From assembly GCA_019118245.1 (NCBI GenBank), contig DWZJ01000108.1, positions 1 to 46,112 on the forward strand: DNA of 46,112 bases, in the 5' to 3' direction. Origin of the DNA: Candidatus Oscillibacter excrementigallinarum (lineage in GTDB: Bacteria > Bacillota > Clostridia > Oscillospirales > Oscillospiraceae). The translations under genes and the position numbers were made by a program. Below are positions 38,704 to 46,112 of the stretch, piece by piece (position 1 is the stretch's first letter; each line of letters opens with the position of its first letter). The notes under the pieces are model-generated. The model worked only from the letters and a program-made list of their open reading frames with translations. It was not told where the DNA came from and did not search any database.

Positions 38704-39723
38704 TCAGAAGCCGTACAGCATGGAGCGGTCGATGTCCGCCAGGGAGTGGGCGCCGCACATGGCCATGGTGTCCGCCAGCTCGGCCTTCAGCTTGTCCACA
38801 TAGACCTGGACGCCCTCTGCGCCGGCGCCGTACACCATGGTGACGAAGGGCCGGCCGATCAGCACGGCGTCCGCCCCCAGGGCCAGGGCCTTGAACACGT
38901 CCATGCCGGTGCGGATGCCGCCGTCCACCAGAATGGTCATCTGGCCGCCCACGGCGTCGGCGATGGCGGGCAGAACCTCGGCGGTGGCGGGGCACTGGTC
39001 CAGGACCCGGCCGCCGTGGTTGGAGACCACGATGCCGGCGGCGCCGGCCTCCAGGGCCTTCTTTGCCCCGGCGACGGTCATGATGCCCTTGACGATGAAG
39101 GGACGGCCTGCCATGGCCGCGATCTGGCGCAGCTCCTCCACGGTCTTGCTGCCGGCGGGGGGCGTCATGTTCTTCAGGAAGGGCAGGCCCGCCGCGTCGA
39201 TGTCCATGGCGATGGCGAAGGGATCCGCGGCCTTCACCAGGTCCATCTTCTGCCGGATGGTGTCCAGGTTCCAGGGTTTGACGGTGGGCACGCCGCAGCC
39301 GCCGTTCTTGGCGATAGCCGCGGCGGCGCCCTCCATGACGGCGGGAGCGGTGCCGTCGCCGGTGAAGGCGGCGATGCCGGCCTGGGCACAGGCGGCCACC
39401 AGGATGTCGTTATAGGCCGGGTCGTCGAACTTGTCCCCGTAGTGCAGGGTCAGGGCGCCCACCGGCGCGGCAAAAACCGGCAGGGCAAAGGTCCGGCCGA
39501 AGAGCTGGGCGCTGGTGTCCACCGGCTTGTTCTCGCAGATGGTGTCCATATTGACGCACAGCTCCTGCCATTTCTGATAGTTGCGGATGGCGCCGGCCCC
39601 GATGCCCTTGGCACCGGGGCCGGGCACGCTGTTCTTGCAGGCCAGGCCGTTGCACACCGGACAGGCCTTGCAATAGGGGCCCATGGCGCCCCGGGCTTGT
39701 TCCAGAACTTCCTGATAGGTCAT
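38704..39723 (-). CDS. FMN-dependent alpha-hydroxy-acid oxidase-like protein with N-terminal Cys cluster
   Basis: 339 residues from ATG 39723 (GGAGG about 10 bases upstream). The TIM-barrel FMN core includes LPVFAAPVGALTLHYGD, IVKGIMTVAGAKKALEAG, VVSNHGGRVLDQCPATAEVL (catalytic His) and DGGIRTGMDVFKALALGADA. The N-terminus carries CKACPVCNGLACKN, four cysteines that could bind a metal or FeS cluster and are absent from classic lactate oxidases. In strict anaerobes these proteins are unlikely to use O2 and may be dehydrogenases. The substrate is unknown. Confidence 0.9.
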   Translation of the reverse strand: MTYQEVLEQARGAMGPYCKACPVCNGLACKNSVPGPGAKGIGAGAIRNYQKWQELCVNMDTICENKPVDTSAQLFGRTFALPVFAAPVGALTLHYGDKFDDPAYNDILVAACAQAGIAAFTGDGTAPAVMEGAAAAIAKNGGCGVPTVKPWNLDTIRQKMDLVKAADPFAIAMDIDAAGLPFLKNMTPPAGSKTVEELRQIAAMAGRPFIVKGIMTVAGAKKALEAGAAGIVVSNHGGRVLDQCPATAEVLPAIADAVGGQMTILVDGGIRTGMDVFKALALGADAVLIGRPFVTMVYGAGAEGVQVYVDKLKAELADTMAMCGAHSLADIDRSMLYGF

Positions 39724-39845
39724 AGATCTTCCCCTCCGAATCGTTTTCCGAAAGCCGCGATTTGCCGCGGCCGCTGGTTTGATTGTACTCCCGTTGGGAG
39801 AAAAAGGCAACCTCTGTCGGAGAAGTTCCTCCGCCCATTTGGGGA

Positions 39846-39874
39846 TTGCGGTGTAAGCCCCCATCTGCTATCAT
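39846..39874 (+). promoter_or_regulatory. Promoter of the DUF4349 gene
   Basis: TTGCGG (39846-39851), 17 bases, TATCAT (39869-39874). The 39724-40042 interval holds this promoter and about 165 bases of leader, including a small CGCCG-CTT-CGGCG hairpin before an A/T run near 39928-39955; no other gene is seen in it. Confidence 0.6.
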
Positions 39875-40042
39875 CAGGACAGAGGGACCTGTCTGCGGAG
39901 GAGAGTTTCACAGGAAGGAACCGCCCTCCGCCGCTTCGGCGAAAAAATTTTTCATTTCGATGCAGCGCCGGACGGCGATTTCCGTCTATCTGGATAAAGG
40001 CCCTGGTTTGGAAGCGGGGCCATTAAGAAGGAGGGTATTGGA

Positions 40043-40972
40043 ATGAAGAGAGGCTTTGCATGGATGCTGGCGCTGCTCCTGCTGCTGGGGCTGCTGTCCG
40101 GCTGCGGTGGCGGCGGGGACAACGCGACGGCCAGCGACACCGCTTCCAGCAGCGTCGCTACAGATGGCGCAGATGATGCCGGCGGCTCCTACGGCGCCTG
40201 GCCGGAGGCACAGGTGGCTGAGGAGACGACAGGCGAGAGCGGGGAGGACCGGCTGGAGAACGCCAAAATGATCTACACCGCCCGGATGGAGGTGGAGACC
40301 ACGGGCTTCGACGCCGCCGACGCGGACCTGCGGACGCTGGTGGAGGTCCTGGGGGGCTACTTCGAGCAGGCGGCGGTCCACAACTACGGCAGCGGCTACC
40401 GCTCCGGTGACTACACGGTGCGCATCCCGGCGGACCAGTTCCAGGCCTTCCTGGACCAGGTGGGGACGATTTGCCATGTGACCTACAAAGAGGAGGACAG
40501 CGAGAACGTCAGCGAGGCATACTACGACGCGGAGAGCCGCCTGGTGACCCAGCAGACCAAGCTGGAGCGGCTCCAGGCCCTGCTGGCCCAGGCGGAGAAC
40601 ATGGAGGACATCATCACCATCGAGTCCGCCATCTCCGAAACGGAGCTGGAGATCGAGCGGCTCACCGGCACCCTGCGGCAGTATGACAGCCTGGTGGACT
40701 ACGCCACGGTCTACATCTCCCTCCAGGAGGTGTACCAGCTGTCCAACGTGGAGGAGCCCGCCACCACCTTCGGCAGCCGCATGAGCACGGCGTTTGCCTC
40801 CGGCTGGCGGGGCTTCGTCAGCGCCCTGGAGGGACTGGCGGTGGCCCTGGCCTACGGCTGGGTGTGGCTGCTGCTTTTGGTGGTGATCGGCGTCGTGGTG
40901 GGGCGGATCCTCTGGAAGCGCAAGCACCAGGGACAGAGGCCGGGCGCCGGGGAGGCGGAGAAGAAGTCCTGA
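40043..40972 (+). CDS. DUF4349 lipoprotein
   Basis: 309 residues. Lipobox LLSGC (Cys21) follows a strong signal helix. A low-complexity Ser/Thr/Asp region comes next, then the DUF4349 domain (about 73-280) with MIYTARMEVETTGFDAADADL, the coiled-coil RLVTQQTKLERLQALLAQAE and an IESAISETELEIERLTGTL block, then one membrane helix (about 271-291) and a basic tail. Members are envelope proteins of unknown function. AAGGAGG precedes the ATG. Having both a lipid anchor and a C-terminal helix means that both ends are held in the membrane. Confidence 0.92.
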   Translation: MKRGFAWMLALLLLLGLLSGCGGGGDNATASDTASSSVATDGADDAGGSYGAWPEAQVAEETTGESGEDRLENAKMIYTARMEVETTGFDAADADLRTLVEVLGGYFEQAAVHNYGSGYRSGDYTVRIPADQFQAFLDQVGTICHVTYKEEDSENVSEAYYDAESRLVTQQTKLERLQALLAQAENMEDIITIESAISETELEIERLTGTLRQYDSLVDYATVYISLQEVYQLSNVEEPATTFGSRMSTAFASGWRGFVSALEGLAVALAYGWVWLLLLVVIGVVVGRILWKRKHQGQRPGAGEAEKKS

Positions 40973-41018
40973 GAGAGCTCCATCCCTCCCGCGAAGGTAT
41001 GACAGAGACGCAACAAGA

Positions 41019-41050
41019 CGGCGCGCCCCAAGCGGGGCGCGCCGCTTTTT
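41019..41050 (+). terminator. Intrinsic terminator
   Basis: Stem CGGCGCGCCCC / GGGGCGCGCCG with loop AAGC, then CTTTTT; it ends the DUF4349 gene. Confidence 0.93.
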
Positions 41051-41152
41051 GCAGCCCATTCAAAATGCGGACGGAAAGACGAGGAGCAGACTGCCCCGGT
41101 GGATACGCCGCTCCGCTCCGACGCATACTAGCGGAGATGACGGAGGTGGAGC

Positions 41153-42571
41153 ATGAATCGCATATCATCCAATTACGAGGAGAACACCCGATTTTTTGAC
41201 GACGCCCTGGGAGCGGGCCGCAGCTGCGACATGGTGTGCCGGGACCTGTACGTGGGGGGGCGGCGGGCCCGGTTCTGGGTCATCGACGGCTTCGGCGGCG
41301 ACGCCATCCTGGAGCGGATGGGGGCCTTCTGGCTGTCGCTCCGGCCGGAGGCCCTGGAGGGGCTGACGGAGATGCAGCAGTTCGCAGACCGCTTCGTGAC
41401 CTTTATGGAGGTGAATGTCAGCTTTGACCGGGACGACATCCTCACCTCCGTGCTGATGGGCAAAAGCCTGCTGGTGATGGAGGGATTGCAGGGCGCGGCG
41501 CTGATCGACGCCAAGGAATACCCCAGCCGCGGCGTGGGGGAGCCGCCGGACGGCAAGGTCCTGCGGGGCTCCCACGACGGTTTTGTGGAGGCGGTGGTGC
41601 CCAACATGGCCCTGCTGCGCCGCCGCATCCGGGATCCCCACCTGACCATGGAGGGGCTGAAGATCGGCCAGCGCACCCACAGCGACGTGGCGCTGTGCTA
41701 TCTGGACGACCGGGTGGACCACGCCCTGCTGGACGAGCTGCGCCACAAGCTGCAGAACATCCAGGCAAAATCTCTCACCATGGCCCAGGAGAGCGTGGCG
41801 GAGGCCATCCGCCCCAAACAGTGGTACAACCCCTTCCCCAAGGTGCGGTACACGGAGCGGCCGGACACCGCCGCCGCCTGCGTCATGGAGGGCAGCATCA
41901 TCCTGATGGTGGACAACTCCGCGGCGGTGATGATCCTGCCCACCACCTTCTTTGACTTCACACAGGAGGCCAACGACTTCTACTTTCCGCCCCTGGTGGG
42001 CACGTATCTGCGGATCCTGCGGGTGACGGTGTTTTTGATCTCCCTGCTGATCACCCCCGCCTGGTATCTGATGGTCAGCTCTCCCGGCCGCCTGCCGGAC
42101 TGGCTGGACTTTCTCTCCTCCCCGGAGCCGGCGGCCTTGTCCCTGCTGTCCCAGCTGCTGGTGGTGGAGTTCTTGATCGACGTGCTGAAGCTGGCGTCCC
42201 TGAACACGCCGGACACCCTGTCCAACTCCTTCTCCATGCTGGGAGCGCTGATCCTGGGCGACTTCGCGGTCCAGGCGGGCTGGCTGGGACCGGAGGTGCT
42301 GGTGTATATGGCCTTTGTCTCCGTGGCGGGCTTCGCCCAGCCCAGCTATGAGCTGGGCTACGCCTTCAAGCTGCTGCGGGTGGCGCTGCTGCTGCTGACG
42401 GCGGCCTTTGACGTCTGGGGCTTCTGCCTGGGCGTTCTGGGCATCCTGGTGCTGCTGGCAACCACCAAGCCCCTGGTGGGTCATGGCTATCTCTATCCTC
42501 TGATCCCCTTCAACGGCAAGGCACTGCGGCGGCTGCTGATGCGGGAGCCCATCAACGCGGACAACACCTAG
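41153..42571 (+). CDS. GerA-type spore protein, SpoVAF-like
   Basis: 472 residues. The soluble N-terminal domain (about 1-270) has the GerA/SpoVAF block MVCRDLYVGGRRARFWVIDG and later KGRVRYTERPDT-like PKVRYTERPD. Helices from about 275 onward (five or six) include ILRVTVFLISLLITPAWYLM. SpoVAF lies in the spore inner membrane and modulates Ca-dipicolinate and germinant response. Here it stands alone: no spoVA or gerB/gerC partners follow. An upstream Met competes, but the ORF start with GGAGG (a few bases before 41153) is good. Confidence 0.88.
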   Translation: MNRISSNYEENTRFFDDALGAGRSCDMVCRDLYVGGRRARFWVIDGFGGDAILERMGAFWLSLRPEALEGLTEMQQFADRFVTFMEVNVSFDRDDILTSVLMGKSLLVMEGLQGAALIDAKEYPSRGVGEPPDGKVLRGSHDGFVEAVVPNMALLRRRIRDPHLTMEGLKIGQRTHSDVALCYLDDRVDHALLDELRHKLQNIQAKSLTMAQESVAEAIRPKQWYNPFPKVRYTERPDTAAACVMEGSIILMVDNSAAVMILPTTFFDFTQEANDFYFPPLVGTYLRILRVTVFLISLLITPAWYLMVSSPGRLPDWLDFLSSPEPAALSLLSQLLVVEFLIDVLKLASLNTPDTLSNSFSMLGALILGDFAVQAGWLGPEVLVYMAFVSVAGFAQPSYELGYAFKLLRVALLLLTAAFDVWGFCLGVLGILVLLATTKPLVGHGYLYPLIPFNGKALRRLLMREPINADNT

Positions 42572-42584
42572 AGACATTTTCGCC

Positions 42585-42609
42585 GGAGGCGGCCGGGAAG
42601 GCCGCCTCC
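42585..42609 (+). terminator. GC hairpin after the spore gene
   Basis: Perfect 10-bp stem GGAGGCGGCC / GGCCGCCTCC with loop GGGAA, 14 bases after the stop; no U-run. Confidence 0.6.
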
Positions 42610-42708
42610 GCGCCTGTCCACTGGGCTTTGAATTTTCGCCGACTTGACGAAAATTTCCGCGCTTTTTTCACGCTCCTGCCCAAAACGGGGAATGTGCCAA
42701 AATTTTTG

Positions 42709-42737
42709 TTGTATTGCACCGGCAACCGTTGTATAAT
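42709..42737 (+). promoter_or_regulatory. Promoter of the EF-G paralogue
   Basis: TTGTAT (42709-42714), 17 bases, consensus TATAAT (42732-42737), 73 bases before the ATG. Confidence 0.75.
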
Positions 42738-42810
42738 TTCTACATTAGGCATCCCCTGCGGCCGGCCATGCCAGCCGCGGCAACCGCACAACATAAGGAG
42801 TGGAACGAAC

Positions 42811-44892
42811 ATGAGCTATTCTGTACAAAACATCCGCAACGTCTGCCTGCTGGGCCACAGCGGAAACGGCAAGACCGCCCTGGCGGAGAGCCTGCTGTAT
42901 ATGACCGGTGCCATCGACCGCATGGGCCGGGGCGCGGACGGCAACACCGTCTGCGACTATGATCCGGAGGAGACCAAGCGGCAGATCTCCATCTCCACTG
43001 CTGTGGCGCCGCTGGAGTACAAGGGGTGCCGCATCAATGTGCTGGACACGCCGGGCGCCTTCGACTTCGCCGGCGAGGTGATCGAGGCCCTGCGGGCGGC
43101 CGACGCCGCCATCATCGTCTGCTCCGCCAAGGACGGCGTTTCCGTGGGCCTGGAGAAGGCGTGGAAATACTGCGAGGAGCGGAACATGCCCCGCTTCATC
43201 TATATCTCCAAGACCGACGAGGACAACAGCGACTACAACGCCACCTTCGAGGCCCTGCGGGCCCGGTTCGGCAACAAGATCGCCCCCCTGGTGGTACCCA
43301 TCTGGGACGAGGGCAAGAAGGTCACCGGCATCATCGACGTGCTGAACAAGCGCGCCTATGAGATGCAGGATCTGAAGCGGGTGGAGATCGACATCCCCGA
43401 GGGCAAGGATTCCGTCATCGAGGAGTTCAACAACGCCCTGAAGGAATCCGTGGCCGAGACCAGCGAGGAGTTCATGGACAAGTTCTTCGGCGGCGAGGAC
43501 TTCACCTACGCCGAGATGATCCAGGGCCTGCGCCAGGGCGTGCGGGAGCTGAGCCTGTTCCCCGTGCTGTGCGGCTCCGCCGTCAACTGCATGGGCTCTC
43601 TGATGCTGCTGGACGACATCGTGGACCTGCTGCCCAACCCCATGGAGGGCAACTATCACAAGGCCACTCGCCAGGACGGCGAGACGGAGCCCTTCGTGGT
43701 CTCCCCCGGCGGCGTGCCCACGGCCTTCGTGTTCAAGACCGTCTCTGACCAGTACGGCAAGTACAGCTTCGTCAAGGTCCTCTCCGGCACCCTGACGCCG
43801 GACCTGCCCATGGTCAATGCCCGCACCGGCCAGCAGGAGAAGCTGGGCCGCCTGTACACCATGCGGGGCAAGAAGGCCATCGAGGTGAAGGAGCTGGGCT
43901 GCGGCGACATCGGCGCCATCGGCAAGATGGAGAAGCTCAAGACCGGCGACACCCTGTGCGATGCCCGGAAGGTGGTGGCCCTGAAGGAGCTGCCCTTCGC
44001 GGAGCCCTGCTACTCCGTGGCCATCGTGCCCAAGACCCGGGGTCAGGAGGACAAGATCGCCCAGGGCCTGAACAAGCTCAACGAGGAGGATCCCACCTTC
44101 TCCGTCACCAACAACGCCGAGACCCACCAGATGGTCCTCAATGGCTCCGGCGATATGCAGGTGGACGTGCTGGTCAGCAAGCTGAAGAGCCGCTTCAATG
44201 TGGAGGCGGAACTGAAGCCCATGCGGGTGCCCTACCGGGAGAAGATCCGCAAGACCGTTTCCAAGCAGGGCCGCCACAAGAAGCAGACCGGCGGCAGCGG
44301 CCAGTTCGGCGACGTGTGGATCCGGTTCGAGCCCCAGACGGAGCAGGACGACATGGTCTTCGCCGAGGAGGTCTTTGGCGGCTCCGTGCCCAAGAACTTC
44401 TTCCCGGCGGTGGAGAAGGGCCTGCGGGAGGCCTGCGCCCACGGCCCGCTGGCGGGCTATCCCGTGGTGAACCTGAAAGCCGTGCTGTATGACGGCTCCT
44501 ACCACCCGGTGGACTCTTCCGAAATTGCATTCAAGACCGCGGCCCAGCTGGCCTACAAGGCCGCCATGCCGGAGGCCAATCCCGTCCTGCTGGAGCCGGT
44601 GGGCGAGCTGAAGGTCACCGTGCCCGACAGCTATATGGGCGACGTGATCGGCGACCTGAACAAGCGCCGTGGCCGTGTCATGGGCATGGATCCCACCGGT
44701 GACGGCGAGCAGGTGATCACCGCCGAGGTGCCCATGGCCGAGATGGGCAGCTACGCCATCGACCTGCGGTCCATGACCCAGAGCCGCGGCAGCTTCACCT
44801 TCCACTTCGTCCGCTATGAGGACTGCCCGCCGGCAGCCCAGGAGAAGGCCATCGCCGAGGCGAAGGCCCTGCAGGCAGCGGAGGAGAAGTGA
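42811..44892 (+). CDS. Divergent elongation factor G paralogue
   Basis: 693 residues, EF-G length, start ATG 42811 with AAGGAG upstream. GTPase motifs: P-loop GHSGNGKT (15-22) is intact; G3 reads DTPGAFDF (79-86), with Ala83 where EF-G has its catalytic His; G4 reads SKTD (133-136) instead of NKxD. Domains II-V follow, including the domain IV loop QTGGSGQFGDVWIRFEPQ. Such changes mark the non-canonical EF-G-like/EFG-II group, which does not replace the main EF-G and may act in recycling or stress. Whether it hydrolyses GTP is open. Confidence 0.9.
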   Translation: MSYSVQNIRNVCLLGHSGNGKTALAESLLYMTGAIDRMGRGADGNTVCDYDPEETKRQISISTAVAPLEYKGCRINVLDTPGAFDFAGEVIEALRAADAAIIVCSAKDGVSVGLEKAWKYCEERNMPRFIYISKTDEDNSDYNATFEALRARFGNKIAPLVVPIWDEGKKVTGIIDVLNKRAYEMQDLKRVEIDIPEGKDSVIEEFNNALKESVAETSEEFMDKFFGGEDFTYAEMIQGLRQGVRELSLFPVLCGSAVNCMGSLMLLDDIVDLLPNPMEGNYHKATRQDGETEPFVVSPGGVPTAFVFKTVSDQYGKYSFVKVLSGTLTPDLPMVNARTGQQEKLGRLYTMRGKKAIEVKELGCGDIGAIGKMEKLKTGDTLCDARKVVALKELPFAEPCYSVAIVPKTRGQEDKIAQGLNKLNEEDPTFSVTNNAETHQMVLNGSGDMQVDVLVSKLKSRFNVEAELKPMRVPYREKIRKTVSKQGRHKKQTGGSGQFGDVWIRFEPQTEQDDMVFAEEVFGGSVPKNFFPAVEKGLREACAHGPLAGYPVVNLKAVLYDGSYHPVDSSEIAFKTAAQLAYKAAMPEANPVLLEPVGELKVTVPDSYMGDVIGDLNKRRGRVMGMDPTGDGEQVITAEVPMAEMGSYAIDLRSMTQSRGSFTFHFVRYEDCPPAAQEKAIAEAKALQAAEEK

Positions 44893-44915
44893 TTCGACCC
44901 TGTAAAAATATCAGA

Positions 44916-44946
44916 CAGGCCGGGCGGGGAACACCTGCCCGGCCTG
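44916..44946 (+). terminator. Intrinsic terminator
   Basis: Stem CAGGCCGGGC / GCCCGGCCTG (extends further with one mismatch), then ATTTC; about 24 bases after the EF-G paralogue stop. Confidence 0.8.
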
Positions 44947-45009
44947 ATTTCATAAGACGCTGAGGACTGCCGAAAATTTCTAATATAAAATTCCGGAAAA
45001 GTTTTCTAA

Positions 45010-45073
45010 AAGTTGCAAAAGCAACTTCAAAATATTAGAATATCCTGTTATACTCAACTTGTCCCAAGGGGAC
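45010..45073 (+). promoter_or_regulatory. Rubrerythrin promoter with inverted repeat
   Basis: -35 TTCAAA (45026-45031), 17 bases, -10 TATACT (45049-45054). A perfect inverted repeat AAGTTGC-AAAA-GCAACTT (45010-45027) lies just upstream and overlaps the -35, a likely operator. A small GTCCC-AAG-GGGAC hairpin (45061-45073) would start the transcript. No full PerR box (TTATAATnATTATAA) is present. Confidence 0.6.
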
Positions 45074-45123
45074 AGCGGAAAAAAGACTTCAAAAGAGATA
45101 AGTATAAAAGGAGGACATTTGCA

Positions 45124-45690
45124 ATGAAGAAGTGGGTTTGTTCTGTCTGCGGTTATGTGTACGAGGGCGAGAATCCCCCCGAGAAGTGCCCCCAGTGCGG
45201 TGTTCCCGGCTCCAAGTTCACGGAGCAGAAGGGTGAGCTGAGCTGGGCCGCCGAGCATGTGGTGGGCGTCGGCAAGTCCTTTGGCGAGGGTGTCCCCGCT
45301 GAGGTCCAGAAGGAGATCATCGACGGCCTGAACGCCAACTTCACCGGCGAGTGCACCGAGGTCGGTATGTACCTGGCCATGGCCCGTGTCGCCTATCGCG
45401 AGGGCTATCCCGAGATCGGCGAGTATTGGCGCCGGGCCGCTCTGGAAGAGGCCGAGCACGCCGCCAAGTTCGCGGAGCTGCTGGGCGACGTGGTGACCGA
45501 CTCCACCAAGAAGAACCTGGAGATGCGGGTCGAGGCCGAGAACGGCGCCACCCTGGGCAAGTTCGAGCTGGCCAAGCTGGCCAAGCAGTACAACCTGGAC
45601 GCCATCCACGACACCGTCCATGAGATGGCCCGCGACGAGGCCCGTCACGGCAAGGCTTTCGAGGGCCTGCTGAAGCGCTACTTCGGCTAA
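45124..45690 (+). CDS. Rubrerythrin with N-terminal rubredoxin domain
   Basis: 188 residues. The rubredoxin domain is first (Cys6, Cys9, Cys22, Cys25: VCSVCG and KCPQCG), then the ferritin-like di-iron domain with [30 protein letters not shown] and [13 protein letters not shown] providing the Glu/His ligands. This reversed order is the 'reverse rubrerythrin' known in clostridia as a hydrogen-peroxide/oxygen reductase using NADH through redox partners. AAAAGGAGG precedes the ATG. It is a stand-alone, probably highly expressed oxidative-stress gene. Confidence 0.96.
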   Translation: MKKWVCSVCGYVYEGENPPEKCPQCGVPGSKFTEQKGELSWAAEHVVGVGKSFGEGVPAEVQKEIIDGLNANFTGECTEVGMYLAMARVAYREGYPEIGEYWRRAALEEAEHAAKFAELLGDVVTDSTKKNLEMRVEAENGATLGKFELAKLAKQYNLDAIHDTVHEMARDEARHGKAFEGLLKRYFG

Positions 45691-45724
45691 TTAAAAGCTA
45701 GGATTTCAACCAGAAATCATCAGC

Positions 45725-45759
45725 AGAGAGGGTGGCAGAAGTGCCCACCCTCTCTTTTT
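45725..45759 (+). terminator. Intrinsic terminator of the rubrerythrin gene
   Basis: Perfect 11-bp stem AGAGAGGGTGG / CCACCCTCTCT followed by TTTTT. Confidence 0.95.
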
Positions 45760-45815
45760 CATTTGCTGTCAAGATATGCAACTATCAAAAATGGGGCACA
45801 GAAAGTTTTCTTTCA

Positions 45816-45843
45816 GAAAGGGCGGGATTGCTCCCGCCCTTTC
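45816..45843. terminator. Hairpin terminator of the converging partial gene
   Basis: Stem GAAAGGGCGGGA / TCCCGCCCTTTC with a 4-base loop, 18 bases beyond the stop of the minus-strand gene; T-rich on both sides. Confidence 0.75.
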
Positions 45844-45860
45844 TTCCTGTCATTGTTCCC

Positions 45861-46112
45861 TTATCTTATATCATATATAAGTTCTGTTTCAGTTCCTTCC
45901 ATATCCATAAAGGTTACTACTAATTCCAAAGAATCAGACTCACTGCTTTGGACTTCAAGAGGGACTTCAAAGTAGCCTCTACACTCACGGTTTGCGTCTA
46001 ACGGCTCAAAGATACTGTCGTAAACATACAGACTGCTACCATCTGCCCCTTGCGCGTCCGCTATGGCAAATTCATATGTGTCAAAAGTATAGCCATCACC
46101 ATAACGAATTTC
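45861..46112 (-). CDS. C-terminal part of a DUF4352/DUF5067-like extracellular protein (partial)
   Basis: The last 83 codons are visible; the gene runs in from the right edge and stops at TAA (45863-45861). The fragment YTFDTYEFAIADAQGAD, then CRGYFEVPLEVQSSES and LVVTFMDMEGTETELIYDIR, has the beta-sandwich pattern of DUF4352/DUF5067 lipoprotein domains (charged strands, G-Y-F-x-V-P). Codon use is AT-richer than the neighbouring chromosomal genes, so it may be horizontally acquired. The family is tentative because the N-terminus is missing. Confidence 0.65.
   Translation of the reverse strand, partial: EIRYGDGYTFDTYEFAIADAQGADGSSLYVYDSIFEPLDANRECRGYFEVPLEVQSSESDSLELVVTFMDMEGTETELIYDIR

Noticed and set aside
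42745-44805. A 686-codon open frame on the minus strand
   Set aside because: It is antisense to the EF-G paralogue and shows only shadow composition.
45000-45060. PerR box at the rubrerythrin promoter
   Set aside because: Only a partial resemblance (TTAGAATATCCTGTTAT) is present, without the required inverted symmetry.
1-46112. CRISPR array
   Set aside because: No series of regularly spaced 25-40 bp direct repeats was seen; the repeats found are inverted or single pairs.

Overview
The window looks like chromosome from a high-GC, anaerobic, spore-forming Firmicute of the Oscillospiraceae type (Flavonifractor / Lawsonibacter / Pseudoflavonifractor-like). The reasons are AGGAGG-type ribosome sites, strongly GC-biased third codon positions, a SpoVAF-like spore protein, a rubredoxin-rubrerythrin, a TM1266-family protein and many close matches to -35/-10 promoters. 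The genus is inference; there is no rRNA or complete tRNA to fix it.

Region 1 (1 to about 11,027) reads as one end of an integrative and conjugative element (ICE). It starts with part of a relaxosome-accessory-like gene, an inverted-repeat region that could hold oriT, and an excisionase-like / HTH / hypothetical operon. That operon is driven by a promoter whose spacer contains a LexA-type GAAC-N4-GTTC palindrome and is followed by an intrinsic terminator in the leader. Cargo follows: a two-component system divergent from a redox cassette (lipoprotein, tiny CD1871A-family CXXC protein, NapH-like 4Fe-4S membrane protein, TlpA-like lipoprotein), then a leftward set of TetR regulator, frameshifted MATE pump, cytidylate-kinase-like protein, GNAT and transglutaminase-like lipoprotein. 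The element ends at the 3' half of a tRNA-Thr(GGU) gene (11,028-11,074) followed by its terminator, a typical attachment-site scar.

Region 2 (11.1-16.7 kb) holds about 700 bp of degenerate sequence, then a sugar-acid locus. A PrpR-type regulator with a degenerate AAA+ domain diverges from a KdgT-like permease and a split UxaA/altronate-dehydratase-like enzyme, across a hairpin-rich 480-bp intergenic region.

Region 3 (16.7-25.5 kb) is a cell-surface block: GtrA, ATP-grasp, PHP phosphoesterase, polysaccharide deacetylase, DUF4127, a GT2 glycosyltransferase and a DUF6020-like polytopic protein.

Region 4 (25.5-30.2 kb) has two HxlR regulators with likely targets. The first faces a secreted LysM plus double NTF2-like protein and an NAD(P)-binding protein, which share a near-identical 70-bp promoter module. 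A C45 peptidase follows, then a second HxlR gene behind a PNPOx-like flavoprotein.

Region 5 (30.3-46.1 kb) is mostly core: malQ, a GNAT broken by a stop codon, a TM1266/ABC transporter operon behind a structured leader with a terminator, degV, a 215-bp palindromic repeat element, RidA, an acyl-ACP thioesterase with an alpha/beta hydrolase, an FMN-dependent alpha-hydroxy-acid oxidase-like enzyme, a DUF4349 lipoprotein, SpoVAF, a divergent EF-G paralogue, a rubrerythrin, and a partial gene running off the right edge.
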